Positions 1-11,424 of a DNA stretch of 64,000 nucleotides are shown one piece after another. Source of the stretch: CAZNPL01 sp964574815 (GTDB taxonomy: Bacteria; Planctomycetota; Phycisphaerae; UBA1845); NCBI GenBank assembly GCA_964574815.1, contig CAZNPL010000012.1:1-64000 (forward strand), read 5' to 3'. The notes under the pieces were generated by a model that saw only the letters and a list, made by a program, of their open reading frames with translations, had not been told where the DNA came from and did no database searches. The stretch's first letter is position 1. Every line of letters begins with the position of its first letter. The position numbers and the translations under genes were made by a program.

Positions 1-88
1 GAATTCCCATCGGCGCGCGACCTGAGTTAGCTTGAGCCTCTTTAGCGCTGTCATACTAGTCAGAGCGGAGCGATCAATCCTTGTCTGG

Positions 89-199
89 ATGAGCGGCCCG
101 CTTGAATCGGACGGCCTGCCGCTTGCGCTACCTTACGTGGTGGACGACCATCGTTATCACCTGGAGGGCGCACTTGTCTTGAACCCGGCGGCTACATGA
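89..199 (+). CDS. Possible small ORF, translationally coupled to the next gene
   Basis: A 36-codon ORF starts at an ATG at 89 and ends in TGA at 197-199. Its stop overlaps the ATG of the next ORF as ATGA (196-199), the classic arrangement for translational coupling. The peptide begins MSGPLESDGLPL and ends LEGALVLNPAAT; there is no signal peptide or recognisable domain. No good Shine-Dalgarno sequence precedes the ATG. It could instead be the 5' part of the 196-513 gene, separated by a real or sequencing frameshift, because the last residues look like a beta-strand that would continue into the downstream product. Function unknown. Confidence 0.3.
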   Translation: MSGPLESDGLPLALPYVVDDHRYHLEGALVLNPAAT

Positions 200-513
200 C
201 CGGCAGAGTCACTTTTGAGTTCCAAGCAGAGCCGTTTCGCCGCATGGTCCGTGTAGAGAAGCTCGACTTCGAGCTGCTGCACATGTCCGGGATCATCATG
301 AGTCGGGGTGCCGTGAAGGAAATGATCGCGCGTCGGTTTGAACAGATCGGAGCACGCTGGGTTGTGGAACACGATTCCATCGCATGGACTCATACACGCC
401 ATTTTGAGGGGATCGATCTTCTGGGAGAACCGGGACTTGTTGAGGAAGCCATGACGCGAATTGCGGCAGCGTTCAGCCTTATTAGAACCACTTGTGAAGG
501 TGAAGATCGGTAA
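196..513 (+). CDS. Hypothetical protein, 105 aa
   Basis: The ORF encodes a 105-residue soluble-looking protein with no signal peptide or membrane segment. Its first third (VTFEFQAEPFRRMVRVEKLDF) is strand-like and the rest mixes helices with polar stretches. I do not recognise the family. The start overlaps the stop of a 36-codon ORF (ATGA), so it may be the second gene of a small unit or the 3' portion of a frameshifted gene. It is convergent with the S8 protease gene and is not obviously part of the T6SS locus further right. Coding status is supported mainly by an amino-acid composition less Arg/Pro-skewed than that of typical antisense shadow ORFs in this GC-rich DNA. Confidence 0.45.
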   Translation: MTGRVTFEFQAEPFRRMVRVEKLDFELLHMSGIIMSRGAVKEMIARRFEQIGARWVVEHDSIAWTHTRHFEGIDLLGEPGLVEEAMTRIAAAFSLIRTTCEGEDR

Positions 514-817
514 GTTTAGAGGCGTCAGGCTTGCTTTTTCTCGCGCTGGGCGGCCGGACCCGGATCCGCCCTGGATTCATCGCCAGGGCGCCACGAAATG
601 TCCGCAAGCAACGCTCCGTCCGAGCACCGCCCCTCGGCCTCGTGCCCGCGCCGCCCCCGTGAAAAGAAACGTGCGCGATGCTCGAACAAGGCCCATGTAG
701 TGATAAGCCCGAAGTCGGCCTCTTATTTTACAATGACTTACGAGCCGAACTGGCGAGCATGGGGCAGCGACAGTCACGGGTTATCGAGCGTTGGGAGTCA
801 GTCTGCCCAAACAGAAC
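514..817. other. Intergenic region between convergent genes
   Basis: These 304 bases separate the 105-aa ORF from the 3' end of the S8 protease gene. The only structure I see is an imperfect GC-rich inverted repeat (GGGCGG at about 548-553 with CCGCCC at about 566-571) lacking a T-tract, so it is not a convincing terminator. No credible gene was found. Confidence 0.4.
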
Positions 818-2482
818 TTACAGCGGTTTTGTGAAGTCGGCTTGAAGTCGCTGGAAGTCGAGGGCGTCGACGTCGTTGTCGCTGTCGATGTCGGCAGGTT
901 CGCAGCCGGTGGCCGGTGGGGACCCCGGAGCGGTCTGGCAGCCGAATAACTCCTCGTAGTCGATCAGGTCGATGTTGCCGTCGCGGTTGAAGTCGGCGTC
1001 GTAGGAAGCTTCGATGGCGGCCATCACGTCGATGATGCCGTAGCCGCGGACGAAGGTCGTGTCGAACGTGCCGTTCTCGCGGAAATCGGAAGCCGACCGG
1101 ATCAGAGCTGCGCGGACTTGGGCGACGGTCCAATCGGGGTGGGCCTGAACGACGAGGGCGGCGGCGGCGGCAACGAGCGGCGTCGAAAGCGAAGTCCCGC
1201 TGACATAGTTGGTGCTGGTGTCGTTGTCAGGGCTGACGGTGGCCGTTGAGACGCCGCGGGCCAGAACCTCGGGCTTGACGCGGCCGTCGGCGGTGGGGCC
1301 GTCACTGCTGAAATTGGCGATCTCTCCGTTGCTGTCGACCGCGCCGCACGTGATGACGTCAAACGCATCGCCGGGTGCAAGAAGACTTGACGTTGCCGGG
1401 TCGTCATCGTGGCTCCTGTTCCCGGCCGCGGTGACACACACGAGTCCGTTGGCGGTGGCGATGTTGACGGCCTGGGTGGTGACGGCGGTCAGGCCATCGA
1501 GGTCTGACTGGCTGTACCACGCAATGTAGCCGAGGGAGCTGGTGGCCACGTCGGCTCCGTTGGCCTCGATCCACTCCAGTGCGGCGACGTAGTAATCCTC
1601 CTCGATGGGCACCTCCTGCGAGGTATCCTCTGTCTTGGCCAGGTAGAAGGCGGCGTCGTAGGCGGCGCCGACGAGTGAATCGGGCATGTAGGCGGCGATG
1701 GTCCCGAGGATGCGCGTTCCGTGGTTATGCTGGCTGTCGAGGTCGCCTTCTTCGTTGGATGTGACGGGATCGTCGTTAATAAAATCCCATTGACCCAATA
1801 CGTTGACGAAGTGGCCCGGCTGGTTGAAGGCCTCATGCGTCAGTTTGAATCCGGTGTCGAGCACGCCGATCACGATCCCGTTGCCGGTGTAGCCTGCGGC
1901 GTGGGCGGCGGGGACGTTGATCTGATGGAGTTGCTGGGAGGCGATGCCGTAGAAATCGGCGGCCGCCGCCGGTACGGGGGAGGGGTCCGTGGGCTCGGGA
2001 TGAGGTTCAATTCCGGCGGACTTTGCGAGCGGGGTCACGGAGGCCACGAAACGGAGCTCGGCGATGGCGTCGATCTGTGCCGCCGTGGCCTCGACGCTGA
2101 CGGCGTTGAGCCAGTTGCTGGTCACACGCACTGTCGCCCCGGTTCGGTGGATGGCGGTGACGTAATGCTCCGCAACGGGCAGATCGTGGTCGTCAATAAG
2201 TCCGGGAAGCGTCCGGCGCAGCATGCGACGCTCGATCGTGCGATCGGGCATCGACCGGGACCTCGTGTGCAGCGCCTGGCGTCGGGCGTTTTCGGTCGGG
2301 ATGGATTTATCAGTCAGGAACACCCAAACGGGCGTGGTGCTGTGGGAACTTTCCTGGAGTGCGCGATAAACAGCCGGGAAGACGACGGGGTCGTGGCGGG
2401 CCCGCAAGTGGGGCAGTTCGGCTTGCGCGAAGGCGGCGGCGGACAGCGTCGCCATGATGAGGACCGATAGTCTCAGGCTCAT
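818..2482 (-). CDS. Secreted subtilisin-like S8 serine protease with C-terminal dockerin-like repeat
   Basis: A 554-residue secreted peptidase of the S8 family. The start is placed at the ATG at 2482 because it opens directly on a signal peptide (MSLRLSVLIMATLSAAAFAQA); the frame stays open upstream but the extension is unrelated to a leader. The catalytic triad is visible: Asp in VLDTGFK (about residue 208), His in HNHGTRI (about 254) and Ser in SGTSLSTP (about 431), with the oxyanion Asn in TAAGNRS. Between the signal peptide and the catalytic domain lies a propeptide-like region of about 160 residues. The last 60 residues carry two EF-hand-like dockerin segments (DFNRDGNIDLIDY and DIDSDNDVDALDF), a common ending of planctomycete exported proteins. 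It lies downstream of the T6SS sheath-fusion gene on the same strand with a 116-bp gap; a link to secretion is possible but unproven. Confidence 0.93.
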   Translation of the reverse strand: MSLRLSVLIMATLSAAAFAQAELPHLRARHDPVVFPAVYRALQESSHSTTPVWVFLTDKSIPTENARRQALHTRSRSMPDRTIERRMLRRTLPGLIDDHDLPVAEHYVTAIHRTGATVRVTSNWLNAVSVEATAAQIDAIAELRFVASVTPLAKSAGIEPHPEPTDPSPVPAAAADFYGIASQQLHQINVPAAHAAGYTGNGIVIGVLDTGFKLTHEAFNQPGHFVNVLGQWDFINDDPVTSNEEGDLDSQHNHGTRILGTIAAYMPDSLVGAAYDAAFYLAKTEDTSQEVPIEEDYYVAALEWIEANGADVATSSLGYIAWYSQSDLDGLTAVTTQAVNIATANGLVCVTAAGNRSHDDDPATSSLLAPGDAFDVITCGAVDSNGEIANFSSDGPTADGRVKPEVLARGVSTATVSPDNDTSTNYVSGTSLSTPLVAAAAALVVQAHPDWTVAQVRAALIRSASDFRENGTFDTTFVRGYGIIDVMAAIEASYDADFNRDGNIDLIDYEELFGCQTAPGSPPATGCEPADIDSDNDVDALDFQRLQADFTKPL

Positions 2483-2598
2483 AATGGATCCCGTTCGGTT
2501 TGGAGGCTCACCCCGGATGGTTTCTGGATGATAAGCGCACGACGTGCCCCGGTCCACCGGGCCTGCCGGAGGGGGCGGCAATTGAAGATGGGCGATAC

Positions 2599-4428
2599 TC
2601 AGGTCAGCCGATAGCCGAGCACCACCGGGATGGCTCCGGGGAGTATCTGCTGCGGCGGGGTCACTGTGACGGCCATCTCGGTCACATTGGGATCGTCCTC
2701 GGCCGGGCGGGTGCGGACGGCAAGTTGCTCGGGGGGCGTATCGGGCCCGAGGCTGAGCCAGTCGGCGACGTGCTGGTGGACGAAGGGGACGACGGCCTCA
2801 GCGGATTTGCCGGCGAGGTGGGGTTTGAGATCGAACAGCAGATCTGCGAGTCGCCCGGCGAATAGCTGGTAGGGCAGGCTGACCTCGAGCAGGGACTCGG
2901 GATCCATGCGCTGCGGGCGGGCGGCGGTAAGGCCGTTCCAGAAGAGGGCGTCGTCGAGATCTCGCGGCGCCACGGCGGCGTTGATCCCGACTGCGGCCAT
3001 CTCTTCAATCTTCGCCTGCGGGGTGTCGGTGTCGGTCGGCCCGTACTTTTTGTCGCCTTTCTTGCCGCCTTCGGCGGTTTTGAATCCTTCGACGCGTCCG
3101 TGCGCGTAGCCGGACATGGCGGTAGGCCAACCGCGCTCGGCGACGCTGTGCGCGATCGTACAGGCTACGACGATGGAGCCGTTGGCCCACAGGAAGTCCT
3201 TTTCGCCCAGGCGTGGCTCGTGATACGTGAAGTCGAGGCTCGCGCCTTCTCCGTTCACGTCATGCGGTTCGCGCAGCAGACATCGCCCGAATACGACGCC
3301 GAGGGCTCGGGCATGGGGCTGTTCGCGCAGGGTCTTCCACTTTGCGAACTGCCACTGGTCGAAGATGTTGATGATGGCCGGAAGCGTGGGAATCTGCCAC
3401 GCGTGCTTGACGCCGAAGAAATCGGGCCCGACGCCGGCAATCACGATAGCCGGGAGACTGGCGCCGTGCTGAGCGAACTCATCGAGTGTCTCGATATCCG
3501 TGGCCGAGTTTCCGAATGCGTGATCCACGATGACGGCATGTGGAGCGTCGGCGCCTTCGTCGAAGACGGGATCAATGACCTGTTCAACGAAGCGATTGGA
3601 GAGCTCGCCCGCGGGCGCATGAAGGACGGCCAGGTGAATGCCCTTTCGAAAGTCGATTCTGGGGATGAGAAAGGCCAGGGATCGCCACGCGGCTTCGAGT
3701 GACTGAACTTGCGGCGCATGAAGGACGGTGTTGATCCATGCGCCGACGCGGCGGTCGATCTCGGCAAGCGTTCGGCGGAGGGCGGCGGTCTGCTCGGAGG
3801 GCATGGATGCGCCGGCGCCGGCAGCGGCCGAAACGAGAGAGCCGATCGGTGTTTTGGGTGGGGCGTCGGCCTCCGCCTGTTCTTGCGATTCGCCTCCCAG
3901 GTCGATCTGGCTGAGGACGTCGTCGACCACGTCCTCGGATGCCGCGGCCTGCGCCGGGGACCACTTGACGGACTCGGCGATCCATTCCAGCGCGCTGTCG
4001 GTGCCGGCTGCGGAAGCGACCGCATCGGCGAGTTGATCGTCGTTAATCTTGCCGGTCATGCGCTCGACGATCTTCCGGCGGATTGCCATCAGGGAATTGG
4101 CAGCCGGAATTCTCTCGGCGAGGTTCTCCGGTTCGAAGTCGTGGAGGGATTCGAACGCGACGTTGACCTCGACCATGACATTTCCCGAAAGGACGGGATC
4201 GGTGGTCGTGTACTTGACGGTCGGGGCGCTTTGCTTCATCAATTCGTCGAAACTGTCGGGCTTCACGTCAACGGCCGCGTCGGCCAGGGGGCCGGAGAGC
4301 GAGCCGGACTCCGAACCGGCCAGGTCGCTGACGACGAGCATGCGGTAGGGTTTATCTGCGGTGACAACCAGGCCCTTCGGTGAGGGGGCGTCAGCATCGA
4401 GTTCAGGATTAAGCGGCTCGTCAGGCAT
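2599..4428 (-). CDS. Fused TssB-TssC-like T6SS contractile sheath protein (second sheath paralogue)
   Basis: A 609-residue protein joining both sheath subunits in one chain. Residues ~28-150 match the separate TssB in this window: YRMLVVSD versus FRVLVMGD, FDELMKQSAP, and F.SLHDF.PE.LAERIP followed by an L..RR helix. Residues ~215-609 match the separate TssC: AEIDRRV, then LEAAWRSLAFLI aligned with IESAWRSLWYLV, VLHAPAGEL, and later a membrane-free C-terminal half with the SLPYQLFAGRLADLL segment equivalent to SLPYLMISCRLAHYL. A Glu/Ala/Pro-rich linker joins the halves. The start is supported by GGAG eight bases upstream. It lies at the distal end of the T6SS operon, after clpV and a small unknown gene. 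In the family, TssB and TssC co-assemble into the contractile sheath; a fusion could be a capping, minor or alternative sheath component. The sheath role is confident from homology; the exact role is inference. Confidence 0.9.
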   Translation of the reverse strand: MPDEPLNPELDADAPSPKGLVVTADKPYRMLVVSDLAGSESGSLSGPLADAAVDVKPDSFDELMKQSAPTVKYTTTDPVLSGNVMVEVNVAFESLHDFEPENLAERIPAANSLMAIRRKIVERMTGKINDDQLADAVASAAGTDSALEWIAESVKWSPAQAAASEDVVDDVLSQIDLGGESQEQAEADAPPKTPIGSLVSAAAGAGASMPSEQTAALRRTLAEIDRRVGAWINTVLHAPQVQSLEAAWRSLAFLIPRIDFRKGIHLAVLHAPAGELSNRFVEQVIDPVFDEGADAPHAVIVDHAFGNSATDIETLDEFAQHGASLPAIVIAGVGPDFFGVKHAWQIPTLPAIINIFDQWQFAKWKTLREQPHARALGVVFGRCLLREPHDVNGEGASLDFTYHEPRLGEKDFLWANGSIVVACTIAHSVAERGWPTAMSGYAHGRVEGFKTAEGGKKGDKKYGPTDTDTPQAKIEEMAAVGINAAVAPRDLDDALFWNGLTAARPQRMDPESLLEVSLPYQLFAGRLADLLFDLKPHLAGKSAEAVVPFVHQHVADWLSLGPDTPPEQLAVRTRPAEDDPNVTEMAVTVTPPQQILPGAIPVVLGYRLT

Positions 4429-4599
4429 TCTCGTCTCTCCGTGGTGGATGAGGTTCGGCTGGCCGATCCATTCTCAGAGTATCGTGCTTCCCGAAGGTGA
4501 CTTTGTGTTCGGCGGCGCAAACCAACTCGAACCGCCGGCGCGCCGACGAGAAACCCGTCGCGTTCAGTTCACTCGCGCGGCGACGCCGCCTCTGGCACA

Positions 4600-4890
4600 T
4601 CAGGCGACAATTGCCGGGGTCTCGCGAAGCCACTTTTCGCAGTGCGCGCGAATCTCATAATCCGTCGTCGAGCAGCCCCCACCACCTATGGCTTTGTCCA
4701 CGAGCGACGCGGCCACGCTGCGTTCGGGGCCTGCGCCCAAACCGGCCGAGGCGAAGCGCTCATCGAGGTTATGCCCGGCAATGCGCGCGAGATCGCGCAT
4801 CCGGTAGGTGATCGTGCCGCTCTGCAACGGCGTGTAATGATACCAGTGCTGGAGGTACGACTTGACTTTCGCTTCGACGATTGAATTCAT
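4600..4890 (-). CDS. Small T6SS-operon protein of unknown function, 96 aa
   Basis: A 96-residue cytoplasmic-looking protein with a strong ribosome site (AGGGAGAT ending about six bases before the ATG at 4890). It is aromatic-rich at the start (YLQHWYHYTPL) and has a Gly-rich turn (GGGGCS) followed by a short helix with Cys and Trp. It contains no signal peptide, membrane helix or known domain I can name. It sits between clpV and the TssB-TssC fusion in the same direction (88 bp after clpV, 171 bp before the fusion gene), so it is probably co-expressed with them. A chaperone or adaptor for the fusion sheath protein or for ClpV is a guess from position only. Confidence 0.65.
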   Translation of the reverse strand: MNSIVEAKVKSYLQHWYHYTPLQSGTITYRMRDLARIAGHNLDERFASAGLGAGPERSVAASLVDKAIGGGGCSTTDYEIRAHCEKWLRETPAIVA

Positions 4891-4978
4891 CGTGATCTCC
4901 CTGTAAGTGCCGCGAACACGAGTGCCATTCTAACAATTAACCCGGCGGCGAGACAAGAATAGGCCCGCCGCCACGTGC

Positions 4979-7720
<2,742 letters not shown>

Positions 7721-7776
7721 TTCCTCGCTTTCCTCAATCTTCTCTCGTTCTTTTCCCGGCAGCCCGCCTTCGGCGG

Positions 7777-8961
7777 TCAGCCTGTACGCACGCCCTCAAC
7801 CACCCTTTTCTCCGTCGGCGCCGTGCCCGCCGTGCTTTCGACCGGCAAAGCGGACTCTGCATCGAATACGACCGATGTTTCGGGCAATTCTTCTGTTCGG
7901 ACCCAACTGGTGTATCCTAATCGAGCGGCCCGGTGATCGGAATAGAGTTGCATCTCCGGCACAACGCCGGCTTTGAGCCTGATCTGCAGCGTGAACGCCA
8001 GGGGGTCCGAACAGGCCAACCGGACGAGCGAGCGCGTCTGGGCGAAACAATCCCCGTCAGGCAGGAAGTCGAGGTACGTATCCCAATCGACCGGCCCGAT
8101 GGCTACGTTGAACGCCCCGCTCAGGTCGTACACCTGCTCGCCGAGAATCAGGTTTTCGCCGGGGCGGCTGTTGACGACTCCGATGGCGTTCATGTCGTCG
8201 GGTGCCAGCGTAACCCACCGCCCCACGAACTGATCGATATCGATCGACACGTCGCCCCAGTAGTCGCGCAGCATTCCCTGAATCGCCGCGGCCGACTTGG
8301 GATGCTGCGTCAGGATGCCGGCGTAGCGGAGCAGCCGAACCGGCGGAACACCGAGATCGTCTTCACCGAGGGCCGGTGATCCCCCGATCAGGTAGGTCAG
8401 ATACGTCGTGACTTCGTCCCGTCCGGGATGACCGAACGACACGTCATAGCGATACTTGGTCCAAGCCCTGTAGAACAGCGAAAGCAGTCGATGATGAAGA
8501 AGATCTAGAAAGTCGCGGGCCGGCGCGCACTCCGCCTCGGGATCGGTTGTCGAGGCTGCGCCGCGATCAGCAATTTCGCTTCCGTCCGCCGGTGAGTCCC
8601 CGGACTGGCCGGCCACCGATCGCAGAACATCGACGGCGTAATGCAGCGGGAGTGGCGTGCTGACGCCGTAGAGCCCCATGAAGGTGAGATCGATCCGATA
8701 GAAGGGCGGTCCCCCAGCCGAGTCGTTCACGCGCGCGATGCGCCGCACATCGGTCGCCGGGAACCCCATCGAGACGCCGGGCCTGAGCCGAATCGCCTCC
8801 TGTGAGACCGGCCCGCGTCCGCCGATCGGCGTGCGGTCGGTCGCATATCGTTCGAGGTTCCAGACGGCCTTGAAGAAGTCGAATTCCCAGCCGCGATCGA
8901 GCATGCGTTTCATCAACGGCTCGCGGGTTGCCGCGTCGTTTGTTGGATTGGCCTCAAGCAT
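7777..8961 (-). CDS. tssG: T6SS baseplate subunit TssG
   Basis: A 394-residue TssG (VasB/ImpH family) protein, a baseplate wedge component that pairs with TssF and TssE. The family's N-terminal signature is present: WEFDFFKAVWNLERY, then a VSQEAIRLRP segment and GFPATDV, followed by LTFMGLYGVSTPLPLHY, the characteristic 'F.GL.G..GPLP.HY' block with Ser/Thr in place of Gly-Pro. The ATG at 8961 overlaps the end of tssF by eight bases, as commonly seen for tssF-tssG, supporting coupled translation. The C-terminal 40 residues are Glu/Ala/Thr-rich. Clear family member in a conserved gene order (tssE-tssF-tssG-clpV). Confidence 0.93.
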   Translation of the reverse strand: MLEANPTNDAATREPLMKRMLDRGWEFDFFKAVWNLERYATDRTPIGGRGPVSQEAIRLRPGVSMGFPATDVRRIARVNDSAGGPPFYRIDLTFMGLYGVSTPLPLHYAVDVLRSVAGQSGDSPADGSEIADRGAASTTDPEAECAPARDFLDLLHHRLLSLFYRAWTKYRYDVSFGHPGRDEVTTYLTYLIGGSPALGEDDLGVPPVRLLRYAGILTQHPKSAAAIQGMLRDYWGDVSIDIDQFVGRWVTLAPDDMNAIGVVNSRPGENLILGEQVYDLSGAFNVAIGPVDWDTYLDFLPDGDCFAQTRSLVRLACSDPLAFTLQIRLKAGVVPEMQLYSDHRAARLGYTSWVRTEELPETSVVFDAESALPVESTAGTAPTEKRVVEGVRTG

Positions 8962-10768
8962 CGGCGACTCGTGTGTCGGCGGGTGTCAACTGGTCGCCCC
9001 ACCTGGCTGGGAACGAGAATCTATGTCCGCTGCGGGCGAACCGGACGGACATCTGACTGAAACCGTTGAGCGTCACGTACAAGCCCATGAAGCGGTCGAG
9101 AACCGAGGCAAACAGATAGGCGTCCCCCTCGCCCGCAAAGTGGTCCTCGTTCAACTGCACGTGCACCTCGACGCCTCTGAGCGGCGCTCCCCGAACGAGG
9201 CGCTCGGCAAACTTGGAGCGAACCTGGAGGATGCCGTCCAGGAGGCGCTGGTGGGCGAGGCCCGCCTGCACGTCGTGTTCAGACTGAAAATCGTAGACTC
9301 GAAGCAGCTCCCTGAATCGTTCCACGTTCGTCAGTGACATGTAGTTGAGCGACATATGAGAGATCAGTCGCCAGTGTAGTCCTTTGCCGAGTGGCGGACT
9401 CACCGTTGCGGTGGGCTTGATGATATTGCGAAACTTGGCGCCGGCGGGAGAGCTGTCGGTGGGTTCGCAGATATCCGCGGCCCGCAACTCGAGCGGCAGA
9501 TCCCGATTGGTGCAGGTGAGTTCGATGGAGATAGTCTCGTCGACCGGCAGCTTCCCATCGCGGCCGCCGGCGACAAGCGAAATATAGGTGTCCGTTCCAA
9601 AGCGCAGGTCGCCTCCCAGCACGTTGGGCACGATGCGGGTCTGATAATACGTTGCCGAGCGCGGGTCGGTCGCAGACGTGTGGGCGAACGAGTAGAACGG
9701 CTGATACTCGCGTGTTTCGATGCCGCCGGCCTGTATGACACCGTGCACGCTGTCGACCGCGTAGATTTCCAGGTGGCGGCGATCGGCGACGCCGGACTTC
9801 GACGGCTGAACAAGGTACTGCACGCGGTCGTGTTGGAGTCGGATCGGATCGGCGGGATGTTCGAACAAGTTGACGATCGGCACACAGTGCAGTCTGACGT
9901 TTTCCCGTGACACCATCGGAAACGTCTCCAGGCGACGGTTAAACGTTATCGCCACTTCCGCCGTGTGCTCCAGTTCCAGCTTTTCGACGGCGCGGTCCAG
10001 GCCGGTCAGATCGACGAAAAGAAATCGTTCCTTGAATGCGAAGTACTCCTGCAATAGGCGGTATCCTGGGAAGGACCGTTCCGGATAGGGGAGCACCCCT
10101 TCCGTCTGTCCCAGCCCCCGTGCGGCGATGCGATCAGGCGGCAGTATTTCCTCCGGTCGATCATGGCGCGAGGATCCGTCGCTGACCGTCACGTGGTCGA
10201 CGTGGGCCGCCAGGAGAAGATAAAGAGCGAACGCCGTACCCGGGTCGCCCGCCAGGAACAGGCGCACCGCGTCGAGTTCGAGCTGATCCAACGTCGCCTT
10301 CGCCGAAGCCTGCAGCTGCAGGACAAGTCGAACCGGCTTGGAGGCCTCGGTCTCAAGTTTGACGTCCCGAAGCACCCACGGACGCAGGACTGTCGGCCAA
10401 CTCGAGCGGTAACGGCACCGTGTTCCGTCAACGGGAATGCTGGCGAATTCCGCTCCGGCGGGCACCAGGAAAGGAGCCTGCATCTGGTCGATCTCGGGCA
10501 GGAACTCGAGGATGCTCATCGAAGGGATCGGCCTGAGGTAATGCGGCCAGAGCAGCGACATCATGCCGGCGGTGAATTCGGGCAGCTCGTCATCAAGCTT
10601 TTCGCGGATTCGCCCGCAGAGGAAAGCAACGCCTTCCAGGACGCGCTCCACGTCGGGGTCGGCGCCGCGATCCGCCAGAAAGCGGGCGATTTCGGGGTTC
10701 GCCCGGGCGAACTCGGGACCGACCTCCCGCAGGTAACGAAGCTCGTCCTGGTAGTAAGCGTTGCTCAC
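8954..10768 (-). CDS. tssF: T6SS baseplate subunit TssF
   Basis: A 604-residue TssF (VasA/ImpG) baseplate protein. The family's very conserved N-terminus is intact: YYQDELRYLREVGPEFA followed by NPEIARFL and DPDVERVLEGVAFL, then LLWPHYLRPIPSM. The start is a GTG at 10768, chosen because it aligns with the usual TssF N-terminus; no strong Shine-Dalgarno sequence is visible. Length (about 600) is normal. TssF forms the baseplate wedge with TssG, TssE and TssK on which the Hcp tube and sheath are built. Its stop overlaps the tssG start. Confidence 0.94.
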   Translation of the reverse strand: MSNAYYQDELRYLREVGPEFARANPEIARFLADRGADPDVERVLEGVAFLCGRIREKLDDELPEFTAGMMSLLWPHYLRPIPSMSILEFLPEIDQMQAPFLVPAGAEFASIPVDGTRCRYRSSWPTVLRPWVLRDVKLETEASKPVRLVLQLQASAKATLDQLELDAVRLFLAGDPGTAFALYLLLAAHVDHVTVSDGSSRHDRPEEILPPDRIAARGLGQTEGVLPYPERSFPGYRLLQEYFAFKERFLFVDLTGLDRAVEKLELEHTAEVAITFNRRLETFPMVSRENVRLHCVPIVNLFEHPADPIRLQHDRVQYLVQPSKSGVADRRHLEIYAVDSVHGVIQAGGIETREYQPFYSFAHTSATDPRSATYYQTRIVPNVLGGDLRFGTDTYISLVAGGRDGKLPVDETISIELTCTNRDLPLELRAADICEPTDSSPAGAKFRNIIKPTATVSPPLGKGLHWRLISHMSLNYMSLTNVERFRELLRVYDFQSEHDVQAGLAHQRLLDGILQVRSKFAERLVRGAPLRGVEVHVQLNEDHFAGEGDAYLFASVLDRFMGLYVTLNGFSQMSVRFARSGHRFSFPARWGDQLTPADTRVADA

Positions 10769-10884
10769 AAGCGAGTCATCTTGGGTTCAAGCCGCGTGAC
10801 GCTCTATCAACACTGTGTTCCCGCAAAGGCCGCATTGGCACCGTCCCCATCCCGTGTTGACGTCGACAGGGGCCGTGGTGACGG

Positions 10885-11325
10885 CTATTCAGACACTTCA
10901 AATTCGCCGGTCCCGGCCACCTCGGTCTCGTACCAGACGCGATGATCGCCGCTCTGTGATACGAGAACCGCATCGATTCGGAAGGCGAGGGTTCGGTCCT
11001 GATCCTTCTCGTCAGCGTCGTGCGCCACGCGCGAGACACGGACGCGCCGAAGTCGGGGCTCGTACTTCTCGACCGCGGTCTTGATGGCGTCCTGAACCCG
11101 CAGGATGTAATCGCCCGAGCCGATCACCAAATCCGCCAGTGCCGGGAGGCCATAGTCCGGCAAGGCCTCGCACATGCCGTGACGGGAGTTCAGCAGACGC
11201 TTGAGGTGCCGGCGGACCGAGTCCATCAGGGCATCGAGGTCCTCGCCGGCGGTGACCTGCTGCCGTGACCTGCCCCGCTCGCGCCGGGCGGCCATCCGAT
11301 CCAAAAGCGTCTGCTCGCGCCCCAT
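10885..11325 (-). CDS. tssE: T6SS baseplate subunit TssE (gp25-like)
   Basis: A 146-residue (from ATG 11325) gp25-like lysozyme-fold baseplate protein. The diagnostic block LLNSRHGMCEALPDYGLPAL matches the TssE signature 'LN.R.G.....DYGLPDL', followed by an amphipathic helix (IKTAVEKYEPRL) and a strand pair near the end. An in-frame GTG at 11346 would add seven residues; I prefer the ATG because the helix MGREQTLLDRM resembles the usual 'LLDRL' opening, but neither start has a good ribosome site. TssE links the baseplate to the proximal end of the sheath. It lies between hcp and tssF. Confidence 0.92.
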   Translation of the reverse strand: MGREQTLLDRMAARRERGRSRQQVTAGEDLDALMDSVRRHLKRLLNSRHGMCEALPDYGLPALADLVIGSGDYILRVQDAIKTAVEKYEPRLRRVRVSRVAHDADEKDQDRTLAFRIDAVLVSQSGDHRVWYETEVAGTGEFEVSE

Positions 11326-11424
11326 ACGCAGAAACCAAGCGGTCACGCAACCGGAGCACCCGACAGGGCGAAACGGTCGGGCACTCCGGTTTGCGTCTCT
11401 TCAGCCGTCAATACACCGAGTCGA

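Noticed and set aside
1..6. EcoRI site (GAATTC) exactly at the window start suggesting a cloning junction
   Set aside because: One six-base site can occur by chance and there is no vector sequence; other GAATTC sites occur in the window.
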